Origin: Pseudomonadota bacterium
GTDB lineage: Bacteria > Pseudomonadota > Gammaproteobacteria > Steroidobacterales > Steroidobacteraceae
DNA length: 40,734 bases
Assembly: GCA_023423935.1 (NCBI GenBank)
Contig: JAFAEQ010000076.1
Location: 1 to 40,734, forward strand
Reading direction: 5' to 3'
The notes beneath the pieces are model-generated. The model had not been told where the DNA came from, did not search any database, and worked only from the letters and a program-made list of their open reading frames with translations. Positions 6,789-14,786 of this stretch are shown one piece after another (position 1 is the first letter of the stretch; each line of letters begins with the position of its first letter). The position numbers and the translations under genes were made by a program.

Positions 6789-7853
6789 ATGGCGCTCTCC
6801 TCGAGCGACGTTCCTGCTGTCATTGCCGTCGCCAAGCGCCACGCCCGCGCCAGCGGGCTCATCTATGTTTCCGACGCCGCTCCCGGGATTTCACGGCAAC
6901 GCCGTGGCAAGGGCTTTCGCTATCTCGCGCCGAACCATCGGCCGATTTCGTCCGAATCGACACTCGAACGCATTCGCAGGCTGGCGATTCCGCCGGCCTA
7001 TACCGACGTATGGATCTGCCCCGAGCCGCGCGGGCATCTGCAAGCCACCGGTCGCGACGCGCGTCGCCGCAAGCAATATCGCTATCACCCCAAGTGGCGC
7101 GAGACACGCGATGACGGCAAGTTTTCGCGCATGCTGGAGTTCGGCGGGCGATTGCCGCGACTTCGCAAGCGTCTGAAGCAGGATCTCGCACTACCGGGCC
7201 TGCCCAGGAACAAGGTGCTCGCCGTCGTCGTCACGCTGCTCGATGAGACGCTGATTCGTGTCGGCAACGAGGAGTACGCGCGCACGAACAAATCGTTTGG
7301 TCTGACGACCCTGCGCAACAAGCACGTTAAATTTCTGAAGGACGGGCGTGCGTCCTTCTCCTTTCGCGGCAAGAGCGGCAAGCAGCACGACGTGCTTCTC
7401 GACGACAAGAATCTGGCGCGCATCATCAAGCGCACGCAGCAGTTGCCAGGTCAGCAGCTGTTTCAGTACCTCGATGATGAAGGCAATCGACAGCCTGTCG
7501 ATTCAGGCATGGTGAACGAGTACCTGCGCGAGATCATGGATGAGGACGGCGTGGGGTTCACGGCCAAGGACTTCAGAACCTGGGGAGCCACGGTGCGCGC
7601 CATTGCGCATCTCGCCTGTCAGAAATGCGAAGGCGAGATCAGCAAGACCGCATTCAATAAGTGCGTAGTGGCCTGTGCGCGCGAGGTCTCGGAAGCACTG
7701 GGCAACACGCCGGCCGTGTGTCGCAAGTCCTACATCAATCCGCTGGTCTTCGAGGCCTGGCGCAGCGGGATCATTACGAAACTGGTTCCTGCCGCAGCGA
7801 CCCATCCGCGGCGCATGGAGAAGATCGCGCTCAAGATCCTGAAGGGCCGATGA
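6789..7853 (+). CDS. DNA topoisomerase IB (poxvirus type)
   Basis: It relaxes supercoils by nicking one strand through a 3'-phosphotyrosyl intermediate, without ATP. The 354-aa protein has the N-terminal module (SGLIYVSDAAPGI, GKGFRYL, 'IPPAYTDVWICP') and a catalytic domain with 'RVGNEEYARTNKSFGLTTLR', FSFRGKSGK, the helix 'FTAKDFRTWGATV' and the nucleophile Tyr315 in RKSYINP. ATG 6789 is chosen because the family starts just before the RASGLIYVSD segment and because it couples to the preceding stop. Such enzymes are scattered among soil proteobacteria and were probably exchanged laterally. Its physiological role next to a small membrane protein is not obvious. Confidence 0.92.
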   Translation: MALSSSDVPAVIAVAKRHARASGLIYVSDAAPGISRQRRGKGFRYLAPNHRPISSESTLERIRRLAIPPAYTDVWICPEPRGHLQATGRDARRRKQYRYHPKWRETRDDGKFSRMLEFGGRLPRLRKRLKQDLALPGLPRNKVLAVVVTLLDETLIRVGNEEYARTNKSFGLTTLRNKHVKFLKDGRASFSFRGKSGKQHDVLLDDKNLARIIKRTQQLPGQQLFQYLDDEGNRQPVDSGMVNEYLREIMDEDGVGFTAKDFRTWGATVRAIAHLACQKCEGEISKTAFNKCVVACAREVSEALGNTPAVCRKSYINPLVFEAWRSGIITKLVPAAATHPRRMEKIALKILKGR

Positions 7854-7911
7854 CGCGGACTTTACAAAGTGCGGGACGGCGGACATCCCAGTACCTTCGG
7901 TCGAATGATCA

Positions 7912-7925
7912 TGGTACCGTTATCA
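7912..7925 (+). promoter_or_regulatory. xyl-box-like operator upstream of xylB
   Basis: TGGTACCGTTATCA matches 11 of 14 positions of the Xanthomonas xyl-box TGGTAGCGCTAACA, the motif associated with the LacI-family XylR repressor of xylose and xylan genes. It is itself palindromic around the central CG (ATGGTA to TATCAT, 7911-7926). Its position 230 bp before xylB suggests xylose-responsive repression. No LacI-type gene lies in the window. Confidence 0.6.
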
Positions 7926-8049
7926 TCAGTATTTCGAGCGGCCAGGCGCCGCATCCCATCCGGACGTGATCGAGTCGATCGGGCCGTGTGACGGCGCGAT
8001 CGAAAATCACTCTTTCGCGATTCCGCGTTTCGGGTGCAAAGTTCGTTCG

Positions 8050-8088
8050 ACCTTTCGGCTTAGCGGGGGGACCACAACTCCGAAAGGT
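8050..8088 (+). promoter_or_regulatory. Leader hairpin upstream of xylB
   Basis: ACCTTTCGG (8050-8058) pairs perfectly with CCGAAAGGT (8080-8088), leaving a 21-nt loop with a run of six G residues. It lies 68 nt before the xylB ATG, so it would sit in the mRNA leader. It has no T tract. A regulatory or stabilising role is a guess. Confidence 0.35.
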
Positions 8089-8155
8089 TCTGTCGTGGCA
8101 GTGCACGAGGCGTCCGCGCCTCCAACAACTTACGCGGTTCCCATAAGAGGCGCGA

Positions 8156-9610
8156 ATGTACCTTGGCATTGATATCGGAACTTCGAGCGTCAAAGCGGTC
8201 CTGGTCGACGAGGACGATGCGGTCGTAGAGCAGGCCTCCGCGGCGCTCACGGTGTCGCGCCCGCAGCCGGGCTGGTCGGAACAGGACCCCGCCGATTGGT
8301 GGACAGCTACGCAAGCCGCAGTGAAGGCATTGCCGGCCAAGGCACGTCGTGCCGTGAAGTCTGTAGGACTGAGCGGACAGATGCATGGTGCGACCCTGCT
8401 CGACGCGTCCGACAAGCCGTTGCGTCCAGCGATTCTCTGGAACGATGGCCGTAGCGAGAAGCAATGTCTCGCCCTCGAGAAGGCAGAGCCGAACAGCCGC
8501 AAGATCACCGGCAATATCGCGATGCCGGGCTTCACCGCGCCCAAGCTCCTGTGGGTTCGCGAAAACGAGAAAGCCTGCTTCGAGGCCACGCGCACGGTGT
8601 TGTTGCCGAAGGACTATGTGCGGCTGCTCATGACCGGCGAGAAGGCGAGCGACGCTTCGGACGCCGCGGGCACCTTGTGGGTCGACGTGGCGAAGCGCCG
8701 CTGGTCTCCTGAAATGCTCGCAGCGACCGGATTGAACGAATCCCACATGCCGCGCCTGGTCGAAGGCACGGATGCCACTGGGACGCTGCTTCCCGAAGTC
8801 GCGGAGTCCTGGGGCATGTCACGTGTGCCAGTGGCTGGCGGTGGCGGCGACAACGCTGCGGGCGCCGCGGGCATCGGTGTGATTCAACCGGGCGATGCGT
8901 TTCTCTCGCTCGGCACGTCGGGAGTGCTGTTCCTGGTCACGCCGAAGTTCCTGCCGAATCCTGATCGTGCCGTCCATGCGTTCTGCCATTGCTTGCCCAA
9001 CATGTGGCATCAGATGAGCGTCATGCTGAGTGCAGCGAGCTGCCTCGACTGGGCCGTGAAACTGACCGGTTCGCACGACGCGGCGGAATTGCTTTCGAAG
9101 GTCGAAGCACGCGGACATCTCAACAATCCGGAAATCTTTCTGCCGTACCTGTCCGGCGAACGCACACCGCACAACGATCCGCATGCACGTGGCGTGCTGT
9201 TCGGCCTGTCGCACGATTCGGATGCCGCGGCGATCGGCCAGGCGGTGCTCGAGGGCGTCGCCTTCGCATTTGCCGATGGCCTCGATGTACTCATCGAAGC
9301 CGGTGCGACCATCGACAAGATCTCTGTCATCGGCGGCGGCGCGCGCTCCATGTGGTGGGGCGGTGTGCTCGCAGCCGCACTGAAGCGTCCTTTGATTTAC
9401 CGGGACGGATCGGAAGTCGGTCCCGCATACGGGGCTGCACGCCTTGCACGAATCGCCCAGACGGGCGAGTCGCCGCAGAGCGTGTGCAAGCCGCCGCCAG
9501 TACGAGTCGTCATCGAACCCAACGATCGCGATATGGAGCAGTTGGAGCCGAAGCGGCAAGTGTTCTCCAGGCTCTATCAGGATCTTCGTCTACGTTTTCG
9601 AGGAGAGTAG
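8156..9610 (+). CDS. xylB: Xylulokinase
   Basis: It phosphorylates D-xylulose to D-xylulose 5-phosphate with ATP, delivering xylose carbon to the pentose phosphate pathway. At 484 aa it has the FGGY-kinase architecture: N-terminal phosphate-binding DIGTSSVKAVLVD, SGQMHGATLLD and 'LWNDGRSEKQC' in the substrate lobe, and in the C-terminal lobe LSLGTSGVLF and the adenine-binding stretch 'VIGGGARSMWWG'. ATG 8156 begins directly with the first strand, as in E. coli XylB. It is followed two bases after its stop by xylA, so the two are one operon in the order B-A, reversed from E. coli. The upstream xyl-box-like palindrome suggests repression in the absence of xylose. Confidence 0.95.
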   Translation: MYLGIDIGTSSVKAVLVDEDDAVVEQASAALTVSRPQPGWSEQDPADWWTATQAAVKALPAKARRAVKSVGLSGQMHGATLLDASDKPLRPAILWNDGRSEKQCLALEKAEPNSRKITGNIAMPGFTAPKLLWVRENEKACFEATRTVLLPKDYVRLLMTGEKASDASDAAGTLWVDVAKRRWSPEMLAATGLNESHMPRLVEGTDATGTLLPEVAESWGMSRVPVAGGGGDNAAGAAGIGVIQPGDAFLSLGTSGVLFLVTPKFLPNPDRAVHAFCHCLPNMWHQMSVMLSAASCLDWAVKLTGSHDAAELLSKVEARGHLNNPEIFLPYLSGERTPHNDPHARGVLFGLSHDSDAAAIGQAVLEGVAFAFADGLDVLIEAGATIDKISVIGGGARSMWWGGVLAAALKRPLIYRDGSEVGPAYGAARLARIAQTGESPQSVCKPPPVRVVIEPNDRDMEQLEPKRQVFSRLYQDLRLRFRGE

Positions 9611-9612
9611 TC

Positions 9613-10953
9613 ATGTCGAGCGCAACCCCCATTCGCAAGACGGCTTCGTATTTTGCGAACGTCGAGCCCATCCGTTACGAAGGCCTGAAGAGCGACAACC
9701 CGCTGGCCTATCGGTACTACGACAAGGATCGCGTCATCCTCGGCAAGCGCATGGAAGATCACCTGCGCCCCGCGGTGTGTTACTGGCATTCGTTCGCCTG
9801 GAACGGTACCGACGTCTTCGGTGGCGGCACGTTCGATCGCCCGTGGCTGCGTGGCCCGATCGATCACGCGGCGATGCTGCACAAGATGGACGAGGCGTTC
9901 GATTTCTTCACGCGCCTCGGCACGCCGTTTTATGCCTTCCACGACGTCGACGTGATGGCGACTGCCAACACGATCAAGGAGCACGTCGAGAACTTCGCCG
10001 CTGCGGTCGATGGCCTCGAGCGCAAGCAGGCCGAGACCGGCATCAAGCTGCTGTGGGGCACCGCAAATCTGTTCTCGCATCCTCGCTATCTCGCGGGTGC
10101 ATCCACCAATCCCGATCCCGAAGTGTTCGCGTTCGCCGCGACGCAGGTGCGTCTCGCGATGGATGCGACGAAGCGTCTGGGCGGCTCGAACTACGTGCTG
10201 TGGGGCGGCCGCGAAGGTTACGACACGCTGCTCAACACCAATCTCACGCGCGAGCTCGATCAGCTCGGCCGCTTCCTGACCCTCGTCGTCGATCACAAGC
10301 ATCGCATCGGCTTCAACGGCACGATCCTGATCGAGCCGAAGCCGCACGAGCCCACCAAGCATCAGTACGATTTCGACACTGCGACGGTGTACGGCTTCCT
10401 GAAGCGCTACGGCCTCGAGAACGAAGTAAAGGTGAACATCGAAGCCAACCATGCAACGCTCGCCGGCCACAGCTTCGAGCATGAAATTGCCACCGCCACG
10501 GCGCTCGGCATCTTCGGTTCGATCGACATCAACCGCGGCGATCCGCAGAACGGCTGGGACACGGATCAATTCCACAACGATCCGCTCGATCTGATCCTCG
10601 CGATGTATCGCATCCTGAAGGCGGGCGGCTTCACCACCGGCGGCTTCAACTTCGATGCGAAAGTGCGCCGCCAGAGCATCGATCCGGTGGACATGTTCCA
10701 TGGCCACATCGGCGGCTTGGATCATCTCGCCCGCGCGCTGATCAATGCCGCCGCGCTCATCGAGGATGGCAAGCTCGACCAGTTCGTCGAGAAGCGCTAT
10801 GCGAAGTGGAGCGAGAGCCTCGGTCAGAAGATCTTCGCGAAGGATTCGACCCTTGCATCGATTGCGGATCAGGCCGTGTCGAGCAACATCAATCCCAAGC
10901 CGGTCTCAGGCGGTCAGGAGTATCTCGAGAATCTCGTATCGCGCTTCGTTTGA
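9613..10953 (+). CDS. xylA: Xylose isomerase
   Basis: It interconverts D-xylose and D-xylulose in the cytoplasm using two divalent metal ions. The 446-aa length fits the class II (longer) isomerases. Recognisable motifs are 'CYWHSFAWNGTDVFGGGTF' near the N-terminus, FYAFHDVD carrying the catalytic His and Asp, 'VLWGGREGYDTLLNTN', the metal-ligand IEPKPHEP and 'IEANHATLAGHSFEHE', and FNFDAKVRRQS. The ATG is preceded by GAGGAG of the xylB end, and the spacing of two bases to the xylB stop implies translational coupling. A strong terminator follows, so the operon is xylBA only. Confidence 0.97.
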   Translation: MSSATPIRKTASYFANVEPIRYEGLKSDNPLAYRYYDKDRVILGKRMEDHLRPAVCYWHSFAWNGTDVFGGGTFDRPWLRGPIDHAAMLHKMDEAFDFFTRLGTPFYAFHDVDVMATANTIKEHVENFAAAVDGLERKQAETGIKLLWGTANLFSHPRYLAGASTNPDPEVFAFAATQVRLAMDATKRLGGSNYVLWGGREGYDTLLNTNLTRELDQLGRFLTLVVDHKHRIGFNGTILIEPKPHEPTKHQYDFDTATVYGFLKRYGLENEVKVNIEANHATLAGHSFEHEIATATALGIFGSIDINRGDPQNGWDTDQFHNDPLDLILAMYRILKAGGFTTGGFNFDAKVRRQSIDPVDMFHGHIGGLDHLARALINAAALIEDGKLDQFVEKRYAKWSESLGQKIFAKDSTLASIADQAVSSNINPKPVSGGQEYLENLVSRFV

Positions 10954-10975
10954 GGCGATTAGCCTTGCACGCACG

Positions 10976-11006
10976 ACGGCTGCACTCGCAAGGGTGCAGC
11001 CGTTTT
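10976..11006 (+). terminator. Intrinsic terminator of xylBA
   Basis: ACGGCTGCAC (10976-10985) pairs with GTGCAGCCGT (10994-11003) around an eight-base loop and is followed by TTTTCTTTT. It lies 23 bp after the xylA stop. Confidence 0.9.
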
Positions 11007-11227
11007 CTTTTGCTCTGAACGAAGACGGCCTGAGGCTGGACGCGCCAGGCCCATTGGGTTCTTTTCAGGCGCGGCATGGTCTGAACCCTGATCAATAATC
11101 CCGACTCGGGTTTGCACCGCATTCATTGCGTCATGATGGGCGGAGTTTGTGTACCGGGATGTCGGCTCACGGAACTGTTATCCGTCCTCGGGTCGAACCC
11201 CTTCGCAATCACAAAAGGAGCAGATCC

Positions 11228-11628
11228 ATGAGCGCAGCAGTCAACGAAACCAAACCCCCTGCAATGCCTGAAGTATTGGGCGGTGTCGTCGTGTACCTGA
11301 CGGTCGATGGTGCCAGCAAGGCGGCGGATTTCTACAAGCGTGCGTTCGGTGCCATCGAGCCGTTCCGTTATCCGGAAGACGAGTCGGGCCGCACCATGCA
11401 CATTCACATGTATATCAATGGCTCGTCGGTCATGTTGAGCGATGCGTATCCGGAGCACGGCTGTGGCTGGGAGAAGCCGCAGGGCTTCAACTGCACATTG
11501 CAGGTCGACAACATCGACCCCTGGTTCGAACGCGCCGTCGCAGCCGGTGCGGAAGTGATCATGCCCATCACGCCGATGTTCTGGGGTTCGGCATCATGTG
11601 GGCTATCAACGAGAAGGCGAAGGCTTGA
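11228..11628 (+). pseudogene. VOC-family (PhnB/glyoxalase-like) protein, disrupted near 3' end
   Basis: From ATG 11228, behind AGGAG (11217-11221), the frame encodes a typical one-domain VOC protein: VVVYLTVDGASKAADFYKRA, then HIHMYINGSSVMLSD and 'ADNIDPW'-type strands up to MFWG. Relatives continue MFWG-DRYGxLxDPFG-xxWAI. Here the DNA jumps from TGGGG straight to a sequence that in another frame reads FGIMWAINEKAKA and stops at TGA 11628. About 28 nt, nine codons plus one base, thus seem to be missing, shifting the frame. The shifted frame stays open into the downstream amidase. VOC proteins of this type are small metal-binding proteins of mostly unknown substrate. Loss of the DxxG-containing loop probably disables it. 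Confidence 0.75.
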
Positions 11629-11672
11629 GCAGAACGCTCTCGAGCACCTGATCTCTGAAAGCCGTGTAGCAT

Positions 11673-11694
11673 GCCTCCCATCAATACGGGAGGC
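11673..11694 (+). promoter_or_regulatory. Hairpin that encloses the amidase ribosome binding site
   Basis: GCCTCCC (11673-11679) pairs with GGGAGGC (11688-11694) over an eight-base loop. The right arm contains GGGAGG, the best ribosome site for the amidase start at 11702, eight bases further on. The stem could limit translation. It may alternatively be a remnant terminator of the VOC gene, but there is no T tract. Confidence 0.45.
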
Positions 11695-11701
11695 CTGCTG
11701 C

Positions 11702-13279
11702 TTGAGCATCACACTTCGTACTCTTGCATTCGCCGTTTCCCTCTGTGGCTTGAGTCTTCAGGCATCCGCAGACGACTGGACTGAAAAATCCATGGCCGGG
11801 CTGCGCCAGGCCCTCGATCGCGGACAGGTCACTTCGGCCCAACTCGTCGAAGCTTATGTACGCCGTATCGAGGAGATCGATCGCGCCGGACCTGCGTTGA
11901 ACTCAGTCCTCGCGCTCAATCCACAAGCGCTCGATCAGGCGCGCGCACTCGATGCCGAGCTCAAAAAGAAAAAGCTCCGCGGCGCGCTGCATGGCATTCC
12001 GATCCTTCTGAAGGACAACATCGAATCCCTCGATCCGCTGCCCACTACCGCTGGCTCGCTCGCACTGATCGACAACGTGACTCAGCGGGATGCGCCGATC
12101 GTGGCGAACCTGCGCGCCGCGGGTGCGGTGATCCTCGGCAAAACAAATCTGAGCGAATGGGCCAACTTTCGCTCGACCCATTCGACTTCGGGCTGGAGCG
12201 GCGTGGGCGGTCTCACGAAGAATCCGCATGTCCTCGATCGCAGTGCCTGCGGTTCGAGCTCGGGCAGCGGATCGGCGATTGCCGCGGGACTTGCGGCGGC
12301 AGCGGTCGGAACCGAAACGGATGGATCGATCGTCTGCCCGTCGGCGCTGAACGGCATCGTCGGTGTGAAGCCGACGCTCGGGCTGCTTTCCGGCGAGCGC
12401 ATCGTGCCGATCTCGCACAGTCAGGATACGGCAGGCCCGATGACGACCACGGTCATGGATGCCGCCCTCATGCTCACGGCGATGGTGGGCGAGAGACCGA
12501 TCTGCTTGGCGAACGGTTGCCGCAAGATCGACTATGCCAGCGCACTTCCAAAAGCTTCGCTCGCAGGTAAGCGCATCGGTGTCTTGCGTTACGGCGGCGA
12601 TCGCGTGCCGCAACTCAATCCGGTGTACGAGGGTGCGCTCGCGCAGTTGAAAGAGGCGGGTGCGATCCTGATCGAAACCGACTTCGGCGACACCGCGCGG
12701 ATCGACGAGGCCGAAGAGATCGTGCTCTACACCGAGTTCAAGACCGATCTGAACGCCTATCTCGCCACGACGCCTGCGTCTGTGAAGACGCGCGATCTGG
12801 CGGCGCTCATCGAATTCAACCGGGCGAATCCTCGGGAGCTTGCATTGTTCGGGCAGGAGATTCTCGAGCGCGCCAACAATTCACCGACGCTCGACGATCC
12901 GAACTACAAGGCGGCCCTCGCCGATTCGAAACGGCTCGCAGGGCCCGAGGGCATCACGCGACTGCTGCAAAAGGACAAGCTGGATTTTCTCGTCGCGCCG
13001 ACGACGGGCCCGGATTGGCGCATCGATCTGCTCAATGGCGATCAATACACTGGCTCGGTCAGCACGCTACCTGCCGTCGCAGGGTATCCGCATGTGACCG
13101 TGCCCATGGGAACGCTCAAGCAGACACCCGTTGGCCTGTCTTTCATCGGTGAAAAATGGAGCGAGCAGCAGTTGCTCGAAGCTGCATATGCCTTCGAGCA
13201 GCGCACTCATGCACGCCCGATTCCGAGGTTCCTGCCAACCATCGATATCGACAGCGACGCGACCGCACCGCTGAAATGA
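11702..13279 (+). CDS. Secreted amidase (amidase signature family)
   Basis: It hydrolyses carboxamides through a Lys-cisSer-Ser triad. From TTG 11702 the 525-aa protein starts with a cleavable signal peptide (LRTLAFAVSLCGLSLQASA, cleavage about residue 23), so it is probably periplasmic. Family landmarks are GIPILLKDNIE with the catalytic Lys near 104, 'SACGSSSGSGSAIAAGLAA' with the first Ser near 184, and TETDGSIVCPS with the nucleophile near 207. I place the start at TTG 11702 because of GGGAGG and the signal peptide. The same frame is open back to 11228 through the frameshifted VOC gene, which would give a 683-aa fusion with an internal signal peptide; I regard that as an artefact. The substrate cannot be assigned; peptide amides or aryl amides are typical. 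Confidence 0.88.
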   Translation: MSITLRTLAFAVSLCGLSLQASADDWTEKSMAGLRQALDRGQVTSAQLVEAYVRRIEEIDRAGPALNSVLALNPQALDQARALDAELKKKKLRGALHGIPILLKDNIESLDPLPTTAGSLALIDNVTQRDAPIVANLRAAGAVILGKTNLSEWANFRSTHSTSGWSGVGGLTKNPHVLDRSACGSSSGSGSAIAAGLAAAAVGTETDGSIVCPSALNGIVGVKPTLGLLSGERIVPISHSQDTAGPMTTTVMDAALMLTAMVGERPICLANGCRKIDYASALPKASLAGKRIGVLRYGGDRVPQLNPVYEGALAQLKEAGAILIETDFGDTARIDEAEEIVLYTEFKTDLNAYLATTPASVKTRDLAALIEFNRANPRELALFGQEILERANNSPTLDDPNYKAALADSKRLAGPEGITRLLQKDKLDFLVAPTTGPDWRIDLLNGDQYTGSVSTLPAVAGYPHVTVPMGTLKQTPVGLSFIGEKWSEQQLLEAAYAFEQRTHARPIPRFLPTIDIDSDATAPLK

Positions 13280-13286
13280 AGGGCGA

Positions 13287-13314
13287 TCCAGGATGGCGAT
13301 CGCGCCATCCTGGA
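13287..13314. terminator. Bidirectional hairpin between amidase and PRC-barrel gene
   Basis: A perfect 12-bp stem, TCCAGGATGGCG (13287-13298) with CGCCATCCTGGA (13303-13314), with a four-base loop ATCG. It sits between convergent genes that end at 13279 (+) and 13326 (-). T tracts are absent on both sides. Confidence 0.6.
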
Positions 13315-13325
13315 CTCGCTGCCTG

Positions 13326-13691
13326 TTACTGCCAGTAAGGCTTGGCCTTGTAGTAGGCGTACGCGCGATCGCGATAACCCATGCCGTCGTTCTTGGTGAG
13401 CTCCTCGATCGAATCCGCAGGAGCGGATTTGAGCTGCTCCTTGCTCAGATTGACGACGTAGCCGCCTTCGTCGGGATCGTAGTTGAGGGTGCTCCATGGC
13501 ACGGGCGTGTACTTTTCGCCTACCCCGAGCACGCCACCGACGCCGACGATCGCGAACATGATCTGGTTGGACTGCTTGTCCAGAACGATATCTTCCACTT
13601 CGCCAATCCTTTCGCCGGCCATGTCCTTGACGTGGGTGCCGATGACTTTCTTGGCGCGGATGGCGGATGTGTGACCCGAAGGTGTTGGCAT
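13326..13691 (-). CDS. PRC-barrel domain protein
   Basis: A 121-aa soluble protein with one PRC-barrel (about residues 12-85): 'KVIGTHVKDMAGERIGEVED', DKQSNQIMFAIVGVGGVLGVG, then VPWSTLNYDPDEGGYVVNL. The C-terminal third is charged and ends DRAYAYYKAKPYWQ. PRC-barrels occur in the photosynthetic reaction-centre H subunit and in many stress-induced bacterial proteins of unknown role. The gene starts at ATG 13691 behind AAGGAGAG, a very strong ribosome site. It is monocistronic. An inverted repeat sits in its leader. A general stress or envelope-adaptation role is common for such stand-alone proteins but is not shown here. Confidence 0.88.
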   Translation of the reverse strand: MPTPSGHTSAIRAKKVIGTHVKDMAGERIGEVEDIVLDKQSNQIMFAIVGVGGVLGVGEKYTPVPWSTLNYDPDEGGYVVNLSKEQLKSAPADSIEELTKNDGMGYRDRAYAYYKAKPYWQ

Positions 13692-13713
13692 ATTCCACTC
13701 TCCTTACGCATTT

Positions 13714-13732
13714 CGAACGCGGGACGCGTTCG
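13714..13732 (-). promoter_or_regulatory. Inverted repeat in the PRC-barrel gene leader
   Basis: CGAACGCG (13714-13721) and CGCGTTCG (13725-13732) form an 8-bp palindrome with a three-base spacer, 23-41 bp before the start codon. It could be an operator or an mRNA hairpin. There is no further evidence. Confidence 0.3.
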
Positions 13733-13913
13733 GTAGTGAATCAATGCGAAAACACCCTTCAGGTTCCGCGTGTTTGCCGCTCGTCCTTGAGCGCTTTTTA
13801 CCGTCAGAATCGGCGTTGCAGCGTCGCATCCACCGCACTCGTGGCCGCATTGCAGCGCGTAGGTTGATGCTGCGCCCTTGCAACGCGAAGCTGCTCTGAT
13901 GTTCTTCCATCGC

Positions 13914-14696
13914 TTACTCGAACCGCACCGTCCGGCCCGGCTCCACCAGCTTGAGTCGCTCGCCGATGCCAAGCGCATTGAAGGTTTTCTCCAGGTCGTA
14001 CTGTGTCTGGGTGAAATGTGCCCAACCGTCGTGATGAACAGGAACAATCGCTGCGCGGCCGAAGGCATGCGCCGCTTCGACGGCATCGTTCGTGTTCATG
14101 GTGAGATAGAACGGCCCGCGCGTGGATGCGGCGCCGCCGAAGAGGACGACGACGCGCGGCTTAAAGCGACGCGCGACTTCCGCGGTACCTTCGTACCAGA
14201 CGGTGTCGCCCGTGACATACACCAGATCGGTCGCTTCAGTGCTGATGACGAAGCCTACGACTTCGCCCGCGGTCGCCTCGATTCCGACGGGGCCATGGCG
14301 AGCCGGCGTAGCTGTGATGCGCAGCGTCGAGCCGCGAGGCGTCGGTATCACCTTCGATTCCCAGGGCTGCAGTCCGATGGCGTAGGACCCTAGTCTGGCG
14401 GCGCTGGGCTGAGTCGAGAGTACCAGCGGAATCCTGGTGAGCAGCGATCGCCCGGAAGTATCGAGATTGTCCGGATGCTGCTCATGACTGACGAGTGCGA
14501 CGTCGATCTTGCCGAGCTGCTCGATCGGCACGCCTGGCCCTGCGGTCTTCCTGAGCGTGACTTTGCCGGACGGATACGCCTGGCCGGGTGCATCGAAGGT
14601 CGGGTCGGTGAGGAACGTCACGCCGTCGATCGTGATTACCGCGGTCGGGCCGCCGATATAGGTGACCTCGATCGCAGGCGGGATCGGCAGCAGCAT
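13914..14696 (-). CDS. MBL-fold metal-dependent hydrolase, UlaG-like
   Basis: A 260-aa metallo-beta-lactamase-fold protein. The N-terminus 'IEVTYIGGPTAVITIDGVTFLTDP' is typical of the UlaG/L-ascorbate-6-phosphate lactonase-like branch. The metal motif reads SHEQHPDNLD (about 70-79) in place of the canonical THxHxDH. Further ligands are probably ARHGP (about 133), the VTGDTVWY Asp and the late 'VPVHHDGWAHF' His pair. No signal peptide is visible. The start ATG 14696 is preceded by AGGAGACTCCT. It is transcribed divergently from the GlxA-type regulator 90 bp away, so that regulator may control it. The substrate is unknown. Confidence 0.85.
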   Translation of the reverse strand: MLLPIPPAIEVTYIGGPTAVITIDGVTFLTDPTFDAPGQAYPSGKVTLRKTAGPGVPIEQLGKIDVALVSHEQHPDNLDTSGRSLLTRIPLVLSTQPSAARLGSYAIGLQPWESKVIPTPRGSTLRITATPARHGPVGIEATAGEVVGFVISTEATDLVYVTGDTVWYEGTAEVARRFKPRVVVLFGGAASTRGPFYLTMNTNDAVEAAHAFGRAAIVPVHHDGWAHFTQTQYDLEKTFNALGIGERLKLVEPGRTVRFE

Positions 14697-14786
14697 AGGA
14701 GTCTCCTGGGTGTGTTGCTGGAAGGAGATCCTCAGCCTTCACCCCAGGCGCGGGCAGTGGCATCCTTGCCATCCTTGAAGGCAAAA

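Larger units (their letters stand above)
7854..8155. other. xylB leader and promoter region
   Basis: This 302-bp stretch holds no gene. It contains a xyl-box-like palindrome (7912-7925) and a hairpin (8050-8088), listed separately, and must carry the xylBA promoter. TATCAT at 7921-7926 overlaps the palindrome and could be a -10 element, which would suit repressor control, but no good -35 is seen. Confidence 0.5.

Noticed and set aside
9577..10725. Long 382-residue minus-strand frame antisense to xylA
   Set aside because: It is a shadow of codon bias in xylA; there is no ribosome site or recognisable domain, while xylA is certain.
11228..13279. VOC-amidase fusion protein
   Set aside because: The joint is an apparent frameshifting deletion, and the amidase has its own ribosome site, start and signal peptide.
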